Below are positions 1 through 8,701 of a stretch of DNA of 64,000 bases, piece by piece (within the stretch, counting starts at the first letter, position 1; each line of letters opens with the position of its first letter). The DNA lies in contig CAWDDW010000001.1 of the NCBI GenBank assembly GCA_963801185.1, positions 558,001 to 622,000 of the forward strand, read 5' to 3'. Below the pieces are notes generated by a model. That model did no database searches. It worked only from the letters and a program-made list of their open reading frames with translations, and had not been told where the DNA came from. The position numbers were made by a program, and so were the translations under genes. This stretch comes from Palsa-601 sp963801185 (GTDB taxonomy: Bacteria; Actinomycetota; Acidimicrobiia; Acidimicrobiales; Bog-793).

Positions 1-14
1 TATTCACCTTGGGG

Positions 15-902
15 TCATCCGCCGGCCGGTGCGAGGAGCCGGTCGATCGCGCGGCGGAGGTGACCAGGGATCAGCAGAGGAGTGAGGTGGCCGATCCCCG
101 GATGAACCGACACCGTCGAAGGTGCGCCCAAGGTCGAGGCGATCCTTCGCGCCACGGCGGGTGGGGCGGCGGTGTCGAGCTCGCCCCACACCAGCTCAAC
201 CGGGCACATGATGGCCTTAAGGCTCGGCGTGTACGCCTCCTCGCGCTCCTCCGCGATCACCTTCACGAGTATGTCCCGCATGACACCGGTCGCGGCCCGA
301 TAGTCGGCCGACCCATAGCGCTGCTTCATCTGCTCGAGCCGCTCTGCCCCGATGACCCCGCTCTTGGCGAGCGTGCGGGCCACCCGGTATCGGGCCGGTG
401 GCCGCCGAGTCCGGACCGCGATGCCGGCGGCCTGCGTCGCCGGGAACAGTGGCGCACCGCTGAGTACCAGCCCGAGGACCTTGTCAGGATGCTCAGCGGC
501 AAAGTGCACCGCCACGCGACCTCCGAACGAGTGCCCGACGACGACAACAGGTGCCGCCATGGCGTCCAACACCGCGCCGACCGCCCTGGCGTACTCGTCA
601 GAGCCCCACACCTCGCCTGGCTCCGGCGAGGCACCGAATCCCGGTAGGTCGAGGGCGATCGCCGGCACGGGCTCGACGGGGAGCGCCGCGTCCGACGAGC
701 TGCGAGCCGGAGCGACGACCGTCGGGTGTACCAGGGCCTGGTTGGTGGCCGTCCCCCTCGGGGGCTCTCCCCCGAGAACCTGGTCGAAGTCGCGGTGATC
801 CCGCCGCCACCCGTGGAGCGCCAGCACGCGGGGCGGGCCGGACCCATGAACCTGGCCGAAGAGTCGGCCGCCGTCGAACGACGTCAGCACGGCGAGCACC
901 AT
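15..902 (-). CDS. alpha/beta-hydrolase fold protein
   Basis: A 295-residue alpha/beta-hydrolase, probably cytosolic, with no signal peptide. Visible motifs are the oxyanion-hole region LALHGW (about residues 27-32), the nucleophile elbow GHSFGG (serine near residue 125), a late acid in VWGELD and a catalytic histidine in GIGHLTP. A stretch of about 35 residues between the HGW motif and DLPGFG is longer than usual for small esterases. The gene diverges from the UvrD-like helicase to its right, so the two share a short promoter region. The substrate cannot be told; ester or lactone hydrolysis, or a dehalogenase-like role, are all possible. Confidence 0.85.
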   Translation of the reverse strand: MVLAVLTSFDGGRLFGQVHGSGPPRVLALHGWRRDHRDFDQVLGGEPPRGTATNQALVHPTVVAPARSSSDAALPVEPVPAIALDLPGFGASPEPGEVWGSDEYARAVGAVLDAMAAPVVVVGHSFGGRVAVHFAAEHPDKVLGLVLSGAPLFPATQAAGIAVRTRRPPARYRVARTLAKSGVIGAERLEQMKQRYGSADYRAATGVMRDILVKVIAEEREEAYTPSLKAIMCPVELVWGELDTAAPPAVARRIASTLGAPSTVSVHPGIGHLTPLLIPGHLRRAIDRLLAPAGG

Positions 903-967
903 ACCCGCCGCCCTTGCAACTGACAGCGGCGGAGCCTAGTGATACACCGGCGAGGTACCGTCGGAGC

Positions 968-2863
968 GTGGTCAACCTCCCCGCGGGCCAAGGCCCTATG
1001 CGCGGCGCCCTCACCTCTGGCCCCGGTCGCGCGGACGCTCTCCTTGTCGGTTGCGACACTCAACAAGTCGAGGCGATCACGACGGTGGCCCGCCCGCTGT
1101 CGGTGCTGGCGGGCGCCGGATCGGGCAAGACGAGGGTGCTCACGAGACGGATCGCGTGGCGGGTGCTCGATGGTTCGGCTCTCGGCTCGCACGTTCTCGC
1201 GCTGACGTTCACCAGGAAGGCGGCTGCCGAGTTGAGAGGCAGGCTTGTCGCGCTCGGCCTTCCTGAAGGGGTAGCTGCCGGAACCTTTCACGCGATTGCG
1301 CTGGCAGAATTGCGGCGTCTCGCCGCGGAGCGCCGCCAGGCACCACCGGTCGTGTTGTCGTCGAAGGCCCGACTGCTGCATGCCGTCATGTCGGAGCTGC
1401 CAAGGACCACGTCGTTCTCAACTCGAGGACCGGGTCCTCGAGCGAGATCAACCCGCACCGTGGGCGCGAGCTCTCACGAGGTCCCCATCCATGAGGTGGC
1501 CTCGGAGATCGAATGGGCGAAGTCGCGGCTCGTCACACCGTCGGAGTACGAACGTCTGGCATCGCTCGCGGGCCGGGAGCCGCCTTTGGCGCTCTCGGAC
1601 GTCGCCCGGCTGTACGAGTCCTACGAGTTCGAGCGGAAGCGGCGGCGAGTACTCGACTTCGAAGACCTTCTGACGGTCTGTGCCTCCGAGCTGGCCTCGG
1701 ACGCAGAGTCCGCGGCCTCCGCCCACTGGCGGTTCCGCCACGTCTTCGTGGACGAGTACCAGGATGTGAATGCCGCCCAGCTGACACTGCTGAAGGCGTG
1801 GTGCGCAGGCAACGACGACCTCTGCGTCGTCGGGGATCCGGACCAGGCTATCTACGGCTGGAACGGCTCGGATCCCGAGGCGATCCTCAACTTCGCCGAG
1901 CACTTCCCCGGAGCCACCGTCCTTCGCCTTCGAACGAACTACCGCTCGACGGGCGAGGTGCTGAGCATTGCAGCCGCGGTGCTCGACAGGAGCGAGGCAC
2001 CGCCGGCGGGTGGCCCCGCCCCAGAAGGTCCAGTCCCCACCGTCGCGGCATACGAGACCGACATCGACGAGGCGAAGGGCGTTGTCGATCTTGCCAGGCT
2101 CGCCCACCGTCCCGGCCGGATCTGGTCACAGATGGCCGTGCTGGCCAGGACCAACGCCCAACTGCTCGGTTTCCGCAACGCCTTCGAGCTGGCCGGAGTG
2201 CCGTGCCGGGTCGTCGGAGATGCCGGCTTCCTGCGCCGGCCCCACGTGGCCGCCGCACTGTCCGACCTGCAAAAGGCATCGACGGCTCCCGCTCTGGCGG
2301 CGGTCGCAGAGGACCTGAGATCAGCGGCTCGAGAGCTGGAGAGCCACGGGGCGCGCGAGGACGAGCTACCGGCCTCACCAACTGAGATCGAGGACTTGGC
2401 CGAACTCGCTAACCTCGTCGATGACTACCTGCGAACCGACGCCGTGGCAAGCGGTGCCGGTTTCCGGGCGTTCATCGAGACGACGATGCGTTCGGGCGAC
2501 AACGGACGATCGTCCGATGCGGTCGAGCTGATCACCTTCCATCGCGCCAAAGGTCTCGAGTGGCCGGTGGTGTTCGTGACCGGCCTCGAGGACGGCCTGG
2601 TGCCGATCGCCCATGCGAGGGACGCGGCAGCTATCGCCGAGGAGAGGCGGCTCTTGTACGTCGCGTGCACGCGGGCCGAGGAAGAGCTGCACTGCTCGTG
2701 GGCCCGAGAACGGCGTTTCTCCCGGGAACGGGCGTCGCGCCGGGAACCCTCGCCTTATCTCGCCTCCATCGAGCGCGCACGGCGCCGGATGCTCGATCTC
2801 TCGGTGCGCTCGGCTACCACCGCACGTGACGCACTTGCCGCCAGTCGCCGCGCGTTGACGTGA
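968..2863 (+). CDS. UvrD/PcrA-like superfamily 1A DNA helicase
   Basis: ATP-dependent 3'-5' DNA helicase of the UvrD/Rep superfamily, expected in DNA repair or replication restart. Motifs in order: Walker A GAGSGKTR near residue 48, motif II DEYQDVN, motif III GDPDQAIYGWNGS, motif IV LRTNYRS, motif V HRAKGLEWPVVFVTGLEDG and motif VI EERRLLYVACTRA. At about 630 residues it is shorter than PcrA and no HRDC domain is visible at the C-terminus, which separates it from mycobacterial UvrD2. The GTG at 968 is chosen because the open frame upstream of it is not protein-like; an ATG at 998 is the alternative. Confidence 0.9.
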   Translation: MVNLPAGQGPMRGALTSGPGRADALLVGCDTQQVEAITTVARPLSVLAGAGSGKTRVLTRRIAWRVLDGSALGSHVLALTFTRKAAAELRGRLVALGLPEGVAAGTFHAIALAELRRLAAERRQAPPVVLSSKARLLHAVMSELPRTTSFSTRGPGPRARSTRTVGASSHEVPIHEVASEIEWAKSRLVTPSEYERLASLAGREPPLALSDVARLYESYEFERKRRRVLDFEDLLTVCASELASDAESAASAHWRFRHVFVDEYQDVNAAQLTLLKAWCAGNDDLCVVGDPDQAIYGWNGSDPEAILNFAEHFPGATVLRLRTNYRSTGEVLSIAAAVLDRSEAPPAGGPAPEGPVPTVAAYETDIDEAKGVVDLARLAHRPGRIWSQMAVLARTNAQLLGFRNAFELAGVPCRVVGDAGFLRRPHVAAALSDLQKASTAPALAAVAEDLRSAARELESHGAREDELPASPTEIEDLAELANLVDDYLRTDAVASGAGFRAFIETTMRSGDNGRSSDAVELITFHRAKGLEWPVVFVTGLEDGLVPIAHARDAAAIAEERRLLYVACTRAEEELHCSWARERRFSRERASRREPSPYLASIERARRRMLDLSVRSATTARDALAASRRALT

Positions 2864-3058
2864 CCAGCGACTAATTCGGTGATGGATCAGCACCGAGGGC
2901 TCTCCGCGGCGATACGATCGCGCGGTAAGTGAGAGTCAACCCCGCTCGGTGGTCTTGGCGCGCTTGTGTCCGAGACCCACGAACGGTTGAATTGTCCGCG
3001 TTGCCGCTGGACGGCGCCGCCAAGGTAGCGTTTGTACTGAGGCGAGGAAGGGGAGCGC

Positions 3059-3550
3059 ATGTCTAAGGATGCTGACACGAGGGCGGCAGACCTAGAAGCG
3101 CGCAACCAGTACCTGGGCATAATCGACGACGCCTGGGAGGTCTACCGGGAAGCCGTTGAGCGAGCCTGGGACTCCTACGAGAAGTCTCTCGAGGCACCGC
3201 GAACCAGTTACGAAGCCGCGCAAGCCGCATCGGAGGAGGCGCACGGCAAGGCGATCGACGAGGCGTGGGCGGTTTACAAGGAAGCAGTCGCCAATGCTCC
3301 GTCCACGATGCGCCGGGACATCGTCGCCCAGGCTCGAGCCACCTACAACGAGACCGCCGCCCAGATTCGCAAGCAGTACAACGAGAGCATGGCGATTGCG
3401 CGGGAGGACTACCTTCGCACCGTCAACAACTCCCGGTCCGACTACCGCGCTGCTGTCGAGGGCGAGCTGGAGGCGCATCGGGAAGCCGTCCGGTCTGCGT
3501 GGGCGAACTATCTCGAGATGGTCGACTCGCATCTGCTCGTAGAAGACTGA
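3059..3550 (+). CDS. W/Y-repeat helical protein (paralog of 12886-13560)
   Basis: Family not recognised. The 163-residue protein is nearly all predicted helix, rich in Ala, Glu and Arg, with a degenerate ten-residue motif A-W-x-x-Y-x-x-x-V seen four times (DAWEVYREAV, RAWDSYEKSL, EAWAVYKEAV, SAWANYLEMV). There is no signal peptide or membrane segment. The centre, from YKEAVANAP to YNESMAIAREDY, aligns clearly with the minus-strand protein at 12886-13560, so the two are paralogs. A good ribosome site (AAGGGGAG) precedes the ATG. It sits alone between the helicase and an Rrf2 gene. A structural or scaffolding coiled-coil role is a guess from composition only. Confidence 0.75.
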   Translation: MSKDADTRAADLEARNQYLGIIDDAWEVYREAVERAWDSYEKSLEAPRTSYEAAQAASEEAHGKAIDEAWAVYKEAVANAPSTMRRDIVAQARATYNETAAQIRKQYNESMAIAREDYLRTVNNSRSDYRAAVEGELEAHREAVRSAWANYLEMVDSHLLVED

Positions 3551-3616
3551 GGGCCGACAAGCTGCCCGAGGCCGGAGTTCGCGCTCATCAGACGCGCGAG
3601 GTGCGACAATGATGCT

Positions 3617-4072
3617 GTGCACATCTCTGCGAAGGTCGATTACGCATGCCGTGCCCTATGCGCGCTCGCGGCGAGCGACGGCGAAGCGCTGACCGCCGAG
3701 GAGATCGCGAATGAACAGGAGCTGCCCGTCCGGTTCCTCCGCGCCATCCTGAACGACTGCCGCCGCGTCGGGGTCGTGAGCAGCCAGCGCGGAAACGAGG
3801 GTGGATACCGTTTGGCACGCCCCGCTGGGGAGATCACCTTGGGCGAGGTGTTCAGGCGCCTCGAGGGGCCTCTCGCGGAGGTTCGCAACGAGCGCCCAGA
3901 GCACACGTCGTACCAGGGCGCGGCGGAGCACCTGCAAGACGTCTGGGTGGCCGTCCGGGCTGCATTGCGCTACGTGCTCGACGAGGTGACGCTGGCGCAC
4001 GTGCTGTCCGGCGAGTTGCCCCCCGATGTCGCACGACTGCTCCAAGTGCCCGACGCTTGGCAGGCCCGCTGA
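3617..4072 (+). CDS. Rrf2-family winged-helix transcriptional regulator
   Basis: A 151-residue Rrf2 regulator: it begins ISAKVDYACRALCALA, then a winged helix (TAEEIANEQELPVRFLRAIL) and wing (QRGNEGGYRLARP). The C-terminal half lacks the three-cysteine cluster that binds Fe-S in IscR and NsrR, so it is more like the CymR type that senses cysteine supply through a partner protein. It ends about 10 bp from the convergent cystathionine gamma-lyase gene, which with the CBS gene forms a reverse transsulfuration operon. Control of that operon is therefore plausible but inferred. Start is the GTG at 3617; the nearby ATGs are out of frame. Confidence 0.88.
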   Translation: MHISAKVDYACRALCALAASDGEALTAEEIANEQELPVRFLRAILNDCRRVGVVSSQRGNEGGYRLARPAGEITLGEVFRRLEGPLAEVRNERPEHTSYQGAAEHLQDVWVAVRAALRYVLDEVTLAHVLSGELPPDVARLLQVPDAWQAR

Positions 4073-4082
4073 GGCCAGGCCT

Positions 4083-5261
4083 TTAACGGGTCGAGCGCAC
4101 CGCTCGCCCGGTCACTCCGAGGGCGTGCTCGAGGTCGTCGACGAGATCTTCCACCGTCTCGAGTCCAACCGACAGCCGCAGGACGGCAGGGTCGACAGAC
4201 AGCGGTGATCCCGCGACCGAGAGGTGTGTCATTCGTGCGGGGTGCTCTATCAGCGACTCCACCGCGCCGAGGGACTCGGCCAGTGTGAACACGCCCGTCG
4301 AGGCTGCTACGTCGAGGGCCGCTGGCTCTCCTCCGCGCAAGGCGAAAGAGACCATGGCGCCGTAGTCGCGCATCTGGCGTTTCGCCATGTCATGACCGGG
4401 GTGAGACTCAAGTCCGGGGTACATCACAGCCGCGACGGCAGAGTGTCCCTCGAGGAATTGCGCTATCACCGCGGCATTGGCGCATTGGCGGTCCATGCGA
4501 ACCGCCAGGGTCTTCAGCCCGCGCAGCACGAGATAGCAGTCGAACGGGCTAGGTACCGCTCCAGTCGCATTCTGAAGGAAGGCCACGCGCTCGGCGATCT
4601 CGTCGTCGATCGTGGCGACGAACCCCCCGACCACGTCCGAGTGGCCACCGAGGTACTTGGTCGTCGAATGGACGACGACGTCGGCGCCGAGATCGAGGGG
4701 TTGCTGCAGATACGGCGTCGCGAACGTGTTGTCGACGACACACAGAGCGCCGTGGGTATGGCTGATCTCCGAGATGGCGGCGACGTCCGCGATCCGAAGG
4801 AGGGGATTGCTCGGCGTCTCGATCCAGACGATCCTCGTCCGCTCCCGGAACGCGGCGGCGACTCGGTCGAGATCGCCTAGGTCGACCGGCGAGAACTCGA
4901 TCCCCCACTCGCTGTGGACTTGAGCGATCAGCCGGTACGTACCGCCGTAGGCATCGTTCGGGATCACGACGTGATCGCCCGGGCGCAGACACCGCAGGAC
5001 AGCGTCCTCAGCTGCCATGCCGCTCGCGAAGGCGAACCCGAACGGAGCGCCTTCGAGCGCCGCAAGCGCCGTCTCGAGCGTGGCCCGGGTCGGGTTTCCC
5101 GATCGGCTGTAGTCGAAGCCCCGGTGGCTCGCGACGCCATCCTGAGCGTAGGTGGAGGCCAAGTGGATCGGCGGCACAACTGCCCCGGTCCGGGCGTCAG
5201 GGTCCTGGCCTGCATGAATGGCCAGAGTCTCAAAACCGGGCCCGCGTACCGCTTCGCTCAT
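4083..5261 (-). CDS. cystathionine gamma-lyase / gamma-synthase (Cys/Met metabolism PLP enzyme)
   Basis: PLP-dependent Cys/Met metabolism enzyme of 392 residues, the usual family length. Visible are YSRSGNPT (residues 51-58), the PLP-contacting aspartate in VVDNTF (D177) and the Schiff-base lysine in HSTTKYLGG (K202). Sequence alone does not separate gamma-synthase from gamma-lyase. Because its start overlaps the stop of the upstream CBS gene by 4 bp (ATGA), the pair most likely performs homocysteine + serine to cystathionine to cysteine, which favours gamma-lyase (MccB-like). It is convergent with an Rrf2 regulator. Confidence 0.9.
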   Translation of the reverse strand: MSEAVRGPGFETLAIHAGQDPDARTGAVVPPIHLASTYAQDGVASHRGFDYSRSGNPTRATLETALAALEGAPFGFAFASGMAAEDAVLRCLRPGDHVVIPNDAYGGTYRLIAQVHSEWGIEFSPVDLGDLDRVAAAFRERTRIVWIETPSNPLLRIADVAAISEISHTHGALCVVDNTFATPYLQQPLDLGADVVVHSTTKYLGGHSDVVGGFVATIDDEIAERVAFLQNATGAVPSPFDCYLVLRGLKTLAVRMDRQCANAAVIAQFLEGHSAVAAVMYPGLESHPGHDMAKRQMRDYGAMVSFALRGGEPAALDVAASTGVFTLAESLGAVESLIEHPARMTHLSVAGSPLSVDPAVLRLSVGLETVEDLVDDLEHALGVTGRAVRSTR

Positions 5262-6949
5262 GACTGCCCTCCCGCGTCGCTCGCGTCGGTACCGGCGAGG
5301 GACGCGACAAACGCCAAGGCGTCCGTCCTCGTCACGACCCCCACAGGGTGGCCGTGGTCGATCACGACGACAGCCGTAGCGTCTTCCAGGCTGCGAACCA
5401 CGACATCGATACTCTCGCCACTTCCGACGGTCGGGAGGGGTGGCCCCATCACGTCGCGCACGGGCCGGTCGAGAGTGGCCGGATCAGCGAACGCCCGATG
5501 CATGAGATCACGCTCGTGGACGGCGCCCACGACCTCGGCTTCGACCAACGGAGGCTCTGCCTGCACGACCGCGAGCTGGCTGATCCCGAACTCGGCCATG
5601 ACCGAGATGGCCTGGCGAGCCGTCTCGTCGGGATGGACGTGGATGAGCTCGGGCAAGGCGCTGCCCTTGCGCTCGAGCAGGTCGCCGATCGTCCGGCCGC
5701 GAGCCCGCAAGAAGCCGTGATCCGCCATCCACTCGTCGCTGTACAGCTTGGAGAGGTACCCCCGGCCGGAGTCGGGCACGAGCGTCACGACGACGTCGCC
5801 TGGCCGGAGCTCAGGCTGGAGTTGGAGCGCGGCCCAGACAGCAGTGCCAGTCGAGCCGCCGACGAGCAGCCCCTCCTCGATCCCGATCCGGCGTGCCGTC
5901 TGGAATGAGTCGGCATCGCTCACCATGATCACCCGGTCGACCACTTCGGGGTCGTATGTCGTGGGCCAGAAGTCCTCGCCTATACCTTCTACGAGGTAGG
6001 GCCGGCCCGATCCGCCGGAGTAAACGGACCCCTCCGGGTCCGCCCCGATGACCTGGATGGCAGGATTCTGCTGCTTCAGATAGCGGCCGATTCCCGAGAT
6101 GGTGCCGCCGGTGCCTATGCCGGCAACGAAGTGCGTGACACGGCCCGCCGTCTGCCGCCAGATCTCGGGACCGGTCGTTGCCACGTGAGAGGCCGGGTTG
6201 TCCTCGTTGTGGTACTGGTCAGGGTGGAATGCACCCGGTATCTCGCCGGCGAGACGGGCCGTGACCGAGTAGTACGAGTCCGGGTGATCAGGTGGCACCG
6301 CCGACGGGCACACGATCACCTGGGCGCCGTAGGCGCGCAACAGGGCGATCTTCTCCTGCGCCATCTTGTCGGGCATGACGAAGATGCACTTGTAGTGGCG
6401 CCTGGCGGCGACGATCGCAAGCCCGACGCCTGTGTTCCCCGACGTTCCCTCCACGATGGTCCCGCCAGGCTTGAGCAGACCGGCGCGCTCGGCAGCGTCG
6501 ATCATCGCGACTGCCGGCCTGTCCTTCACGCTCCCACCGGGATTGAACAGCTCGAGCTTCGCGATGAGAGGGCACGGCAGGTCCCGGCCGATACGGTCGA
6601 GGCGCAGCATGGGCGTGTTCCCCACGAGCTCGAGCAGCGATCCGGCCACCTCCATCGGTGCGCCCTTGTCAGTCAAAGGAAGGACTTCCACCCCGCTGAG
6701 GCCAGGGCTCTCGCCCGGGTCGTCGTCGGTGTGCAGCCGGACCAAGAGCCCCGCGAGGTGCAGCTTCGCTGCGACGGCGGGGGCCGCACCGGGCTCCCCG
6801 ATGACGAGCACGCGTCGAGGAAGCCGGGCTCGGAGGTCCGCGAGCACCGACGGGGGCACTTCCGAGCCCTCTACTTCGACGATCCGGTTCGCGCGGGCCA
6901 GCAGGTAGTCCGGAGCTTCGGCACGCCCGGCAACGACGAGTACGTCCAT
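5258..6949 (-). CDS. cystathionine beta-synthase with CBS pair and an N-terminal extension
   Basis: PLP beta-synthase fold with NPGGSVKDRP (Schiff-base K142), phosphate loop SGNTG (170-174) and a GTGGT loop, followed by two CBS domains in the last ~130 residues. This is the classic cystathionine beta-synthase layout without haem motifs. Oddly, the conserved core begins near residue 99 (MEVAGSLLELVGNTPML); the first ~95 residues form an extra region that reads like a small alpha/beta fold (starts MDVLVVAGRAEA, later RVLVIGEPGAAPAV). That frame is continuous and coding-like. A start at M99 would give a standard-size enzyme. First gene of a two-gene operon with the gamma-lyase. Confidence 0.9.
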   Translation of the reverse strand: MDVLVVAGRAEAPDYLLARANRIVEVEGSEVPPSVLADLRARLPRRVLVIGEPGAAPAVAAKLHLAGLLVRLHTDDDPGESPGLSGVEVLPLTDKGAPMEVAGSLLELVGNTPMLRLDRIGRDLPCPLIAKLELFNPGGSVKDRPAVAMIDAAERAGLLKPGGTIVEGTSGNTGVGLAIVAARRHYKCIFVMPDKMAQEKIALLRAYGAQVIVCPSAVPPDHPDSYYSVTARLAGEIPGAFHPDQYHNEDNPASHVATTGPEIWRQTAGRVTHFVAGIGTGGTISGIGRYLKQQNPAIQVIGADPEGSVYSGGSGRPYLVEGIGEDFWPTTYDPEVVDRVIMVSDADSFQTARRIGIEEGLLVGGSTGTAVWAALQLQPELRPGDVVVTLVPDSGRGYLSKLYSDEWMADHGFLRARGRTIGDLLERKGSALPELIHVHPDETARQAISVMAEFGISQLAVVQAEPPLVEAEVVGAVHERDLMHRAFADPATLDRPVRDVMGPPLPTVGSGESIDVVVRSLEDATAVVVIDHGHPVGVVTRTDALAFVASLAGTDASDAGGQS

Positions 6950-7037
6950 CTGTCCATCCTGCCTGTTGGGAGTCGCTCCTGGCTATGAATTCGCTGGAGT
7001 TACCAGACGTTAATCGGCGACCACGTAGGCTCATGGC

Positions 7038-8000
7038 GTGAAGCCAGCGCCTTTTGCCGCCGACGAGACCGGCCGCCTCATCGCCGTAAGGGACCTCGGG
7101 TTGCTCGACACGCCGCCTGAGCGCCGGTTCGACCGCGTAGTGCAGCTCGCCGCACGGTTGACGGCGAGCCCTATCGGCCTGCTCAGCCTCGTCGACGAGA
7201 CCCGGGTGTTCTTCAAGTCGGTGTGCGGTGCCGCTGCTGCCGGTATCAAGCTCACCCCCCCCCACCGGGAGTACTGGTTCTGCTCCCATGTCGTCGCCTC
7301 GGGCGTTCCTGTCGTGGTCCGCGATGCGCGCGAGGACGAGCGTTTCGATCGGTTGGGGCTCGTGCTCGGATCCCCGGGGGTTGTCGCATATGCGGGAGTC
7401 CCCGTGCGCGGACCGCGGGGTGAGCACGTGGGTGCACTCTCTGTGTTCGACGTCGAGCCACGCTCATACTCCGAGGAGGAGGTCAACGCTCTCTTGGAGC
7501 TCGCCAAGCTGGTGGAGGCTGAGCTCTCCTCCCTCCCCCACAGCGCGATCGACACCTTGACCGGAGCCCTGAACGCGCGCACGTTCGTGCGGCTCGGGAA
7601 TCGGCTGCTCGAGCTGGCCGAGTCGCGGGGCCAGTCGTCGGCAGTACTCCGACTGGACGTCAACGGCACGAGTGGCATCAATGCAGAGTTCGGCTTCGAG
7701 GAAGGTGATCGCGCTCTCGTCGATACGGCGCACCTGCTCGGAGCAACCGTGCGCGGGTCGGATCTCGTCGGAAGGGTCGGCGCGGACGAGTTCGCGGTCT
7801 TGCTGCTCGGGGCTGACACGGCGGCTGCCAACGTCGTCATCGAACGGTTGCGCGCCAGCGCCGGGACGCACAACCAGACCGCGGGCCGGCGGTACCAGCT
7901 CACGTTCCAAGCGGGAGTGAGCGAGTACGTCGTCGGCACTGGCTCGGATCTGACGACCCACCTCGTGACGGCTGCGATGGTGGCTGACCTCGAGCTATGA
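7038..8000 (+). CDS. GAF-GGDEF protein with altered GADEF active site
   Basis: A 320-residue cytosolic protein: N-terminal GAF sensor domain (about residues 15-165) and C-terminal GGDEF domain (about 172-315), the diguanylate cyclase fold making c-di-GMP. The signature is GADEF (248-252) rather than GGDEF, and the allosteric I-site RGSD (239-242) lies exactly five residues before it. Replacing the second glycine usually hampers GTP binding, so the protein may be a c-di-GMP receptor through its I-site, but residual activity cannot be excluded. No EAL domain or membrane segment is present. GTG start. A hairpin terminator overlaps its stop. Confidence 0.88.
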   Translation: MKPAPFAADETGRLIAVRDLGLLDTPPERRFDRVVQLAARLTASPIGLLSLVDETRVFFKSVCGAAAAGIKLTPPHREYWFCSHVVASGVPVVVRDAREDERFDRLGLVLGSPGVVAYAGVPVRGPRGEHVGALSVFDVEPRSYSEEEVNALLELAKLVEAELSSLPHSAIDTLTGALNARTFVRLGNRLLELAESRGQSSAVLRLDVNGTSGINAEFGFEEGDRALVDTAHLLGATVRGSDLVGRVGADEFAVLLLGADTAAANVVIERLRASAGTHNQTAGRRYQLTFQAGVSEYVVGTGSDLTTHLVTAAMVADLEL

Positions 8001-8027
8001 GCCCGCCAGCTAAGGGTGCGGCGGGCT
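8000..8027 (+). terminator. hairpin terminator after GAF-GGDEF gene
   Basis: The arms AGCCCGCC and GGCGGGCT form a perfect 8-bp stem with a 12-base loop, starting at the last base of the stop codon and followed by only a short TT. It would also lie just beyond the stop of the minus-strand acetyltransferase remnant, so it could act in both directions. Confidence 0.6.
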
Positions 8028-8402
8028 TCCCAGGCCCAGCACGTGCCGGACGATCGTGCGCCCGCGATCGTTGACCCACCGCTCGGTCGCCGCCGCGCCC
8101 ACAGCACGAGCGACGCGAAGCGAAGCGAGGTTCTCCTCGTCGACGACGAGATGTGCCTGACGCGCTCCAGTGTGATCGGAGAGGAACTGAACGACGAAGC
8201 GCACCGCCCGGCTGACGACACCTCGCCGCGGTAATCGGGATGCGCGCGCAGTACGAGATGTCCGCTTCACCTCGCGGTACCTGTGGGTTGGCGAGATCGC
8301 AGTCGACATATCCGACGTAGCCGGCCTCGGAGGTGTCCACCGCGAATGCCCACTTGGGTCCCGTCTCGAAGAGGGCTCGGTTCTCCAAGAGGCCCCGAAG
8401 GG
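8010..8402 (-). pseudogene. GNAT acetyltransferase remnant, 5'-truncated and frameshifted
   Basis: The minus strand encodes recognisable GNAT acetyltransferase pieces in different frames. The first segment reads ALFETGPKWAFAVDTSEAG to ADISYCAR; after two apparent single-base losses (near the IPITA codons and before GVVSRAV) a second frame reads GVVSRAVRFVVQFLSDHTG to RTIVRHVLGLG and stops at 8010. The N-terminal part of the fold is absent; where it should be, the sequence is a short-repeat array made of copies of the neighbouring tRNA 3' end. This looks like a real truncation at the array junction, while the internal indels could be sequencing error. Confidence 0.75.
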
Positions 8403-8483
8403 CACCCCCGGCAGTGGCACCCCCGGCATAGCACCCCCGGCACCACAACACCCCCGGCAGCACCCCCGGCAGCACCCCCGGCA
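8403..8483. repeat. tandem array of six copies of the tRNA-Arg 3' end
   Basis: The 11-mer CACCCCCGGCA occurs six times, beginning at 8403, 8418, 8432, 8449, 8461 and 8473, with spacing of 15, 14, 17, 12 and 12 bases. The last copy is the 3' acceptor end of the tRNA-Arg gene itself. The two nearest copies are perfect 12-base units, and the outer ones have diverged spacers. Slippage expansion or repeated integration/excision at a tRNA 3' end could produce this pattern. Confidence 0.85.
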
Positions 8484-8545
8484 GGATTCGAACCTGCGTA
8501 AAACGGATTAGAAGTCCGTTGCCTCATCCACTCGGCCACGGGGGC
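8473..8545 (-). tRNA. tRNA-Arg (anticodon UCU)
   Basis: The minus strand folds as a 73-base cloverleaf: acceptor GCCCCCG pairing with CGGGGGT (a G-T pair at position 1-72), anticodon loop CTTCTAA giving UCU, and T-arm GCAGG-TTCGAAT-CCTGC. CCA is not encoded. The unusual 1-72 wobble falls inside the expanded repeat array at its 3' end. Confidence 0.92.
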
Positions 8546-8701
8546 GGGTCCTACCATTGTGCCCGCTCGTTCGGGCCTGGCGGTGCTGCTCACCAGTGTG
8601 AGGTGCTTCGCGCTGGGACGACTGCGCCGACGTTGCCTTGGTCTGGTCGTACTTGGGAGACTTCGTCCGGGAACCGAGCAGAATCGAGGGGGACACGAGA
8701 G

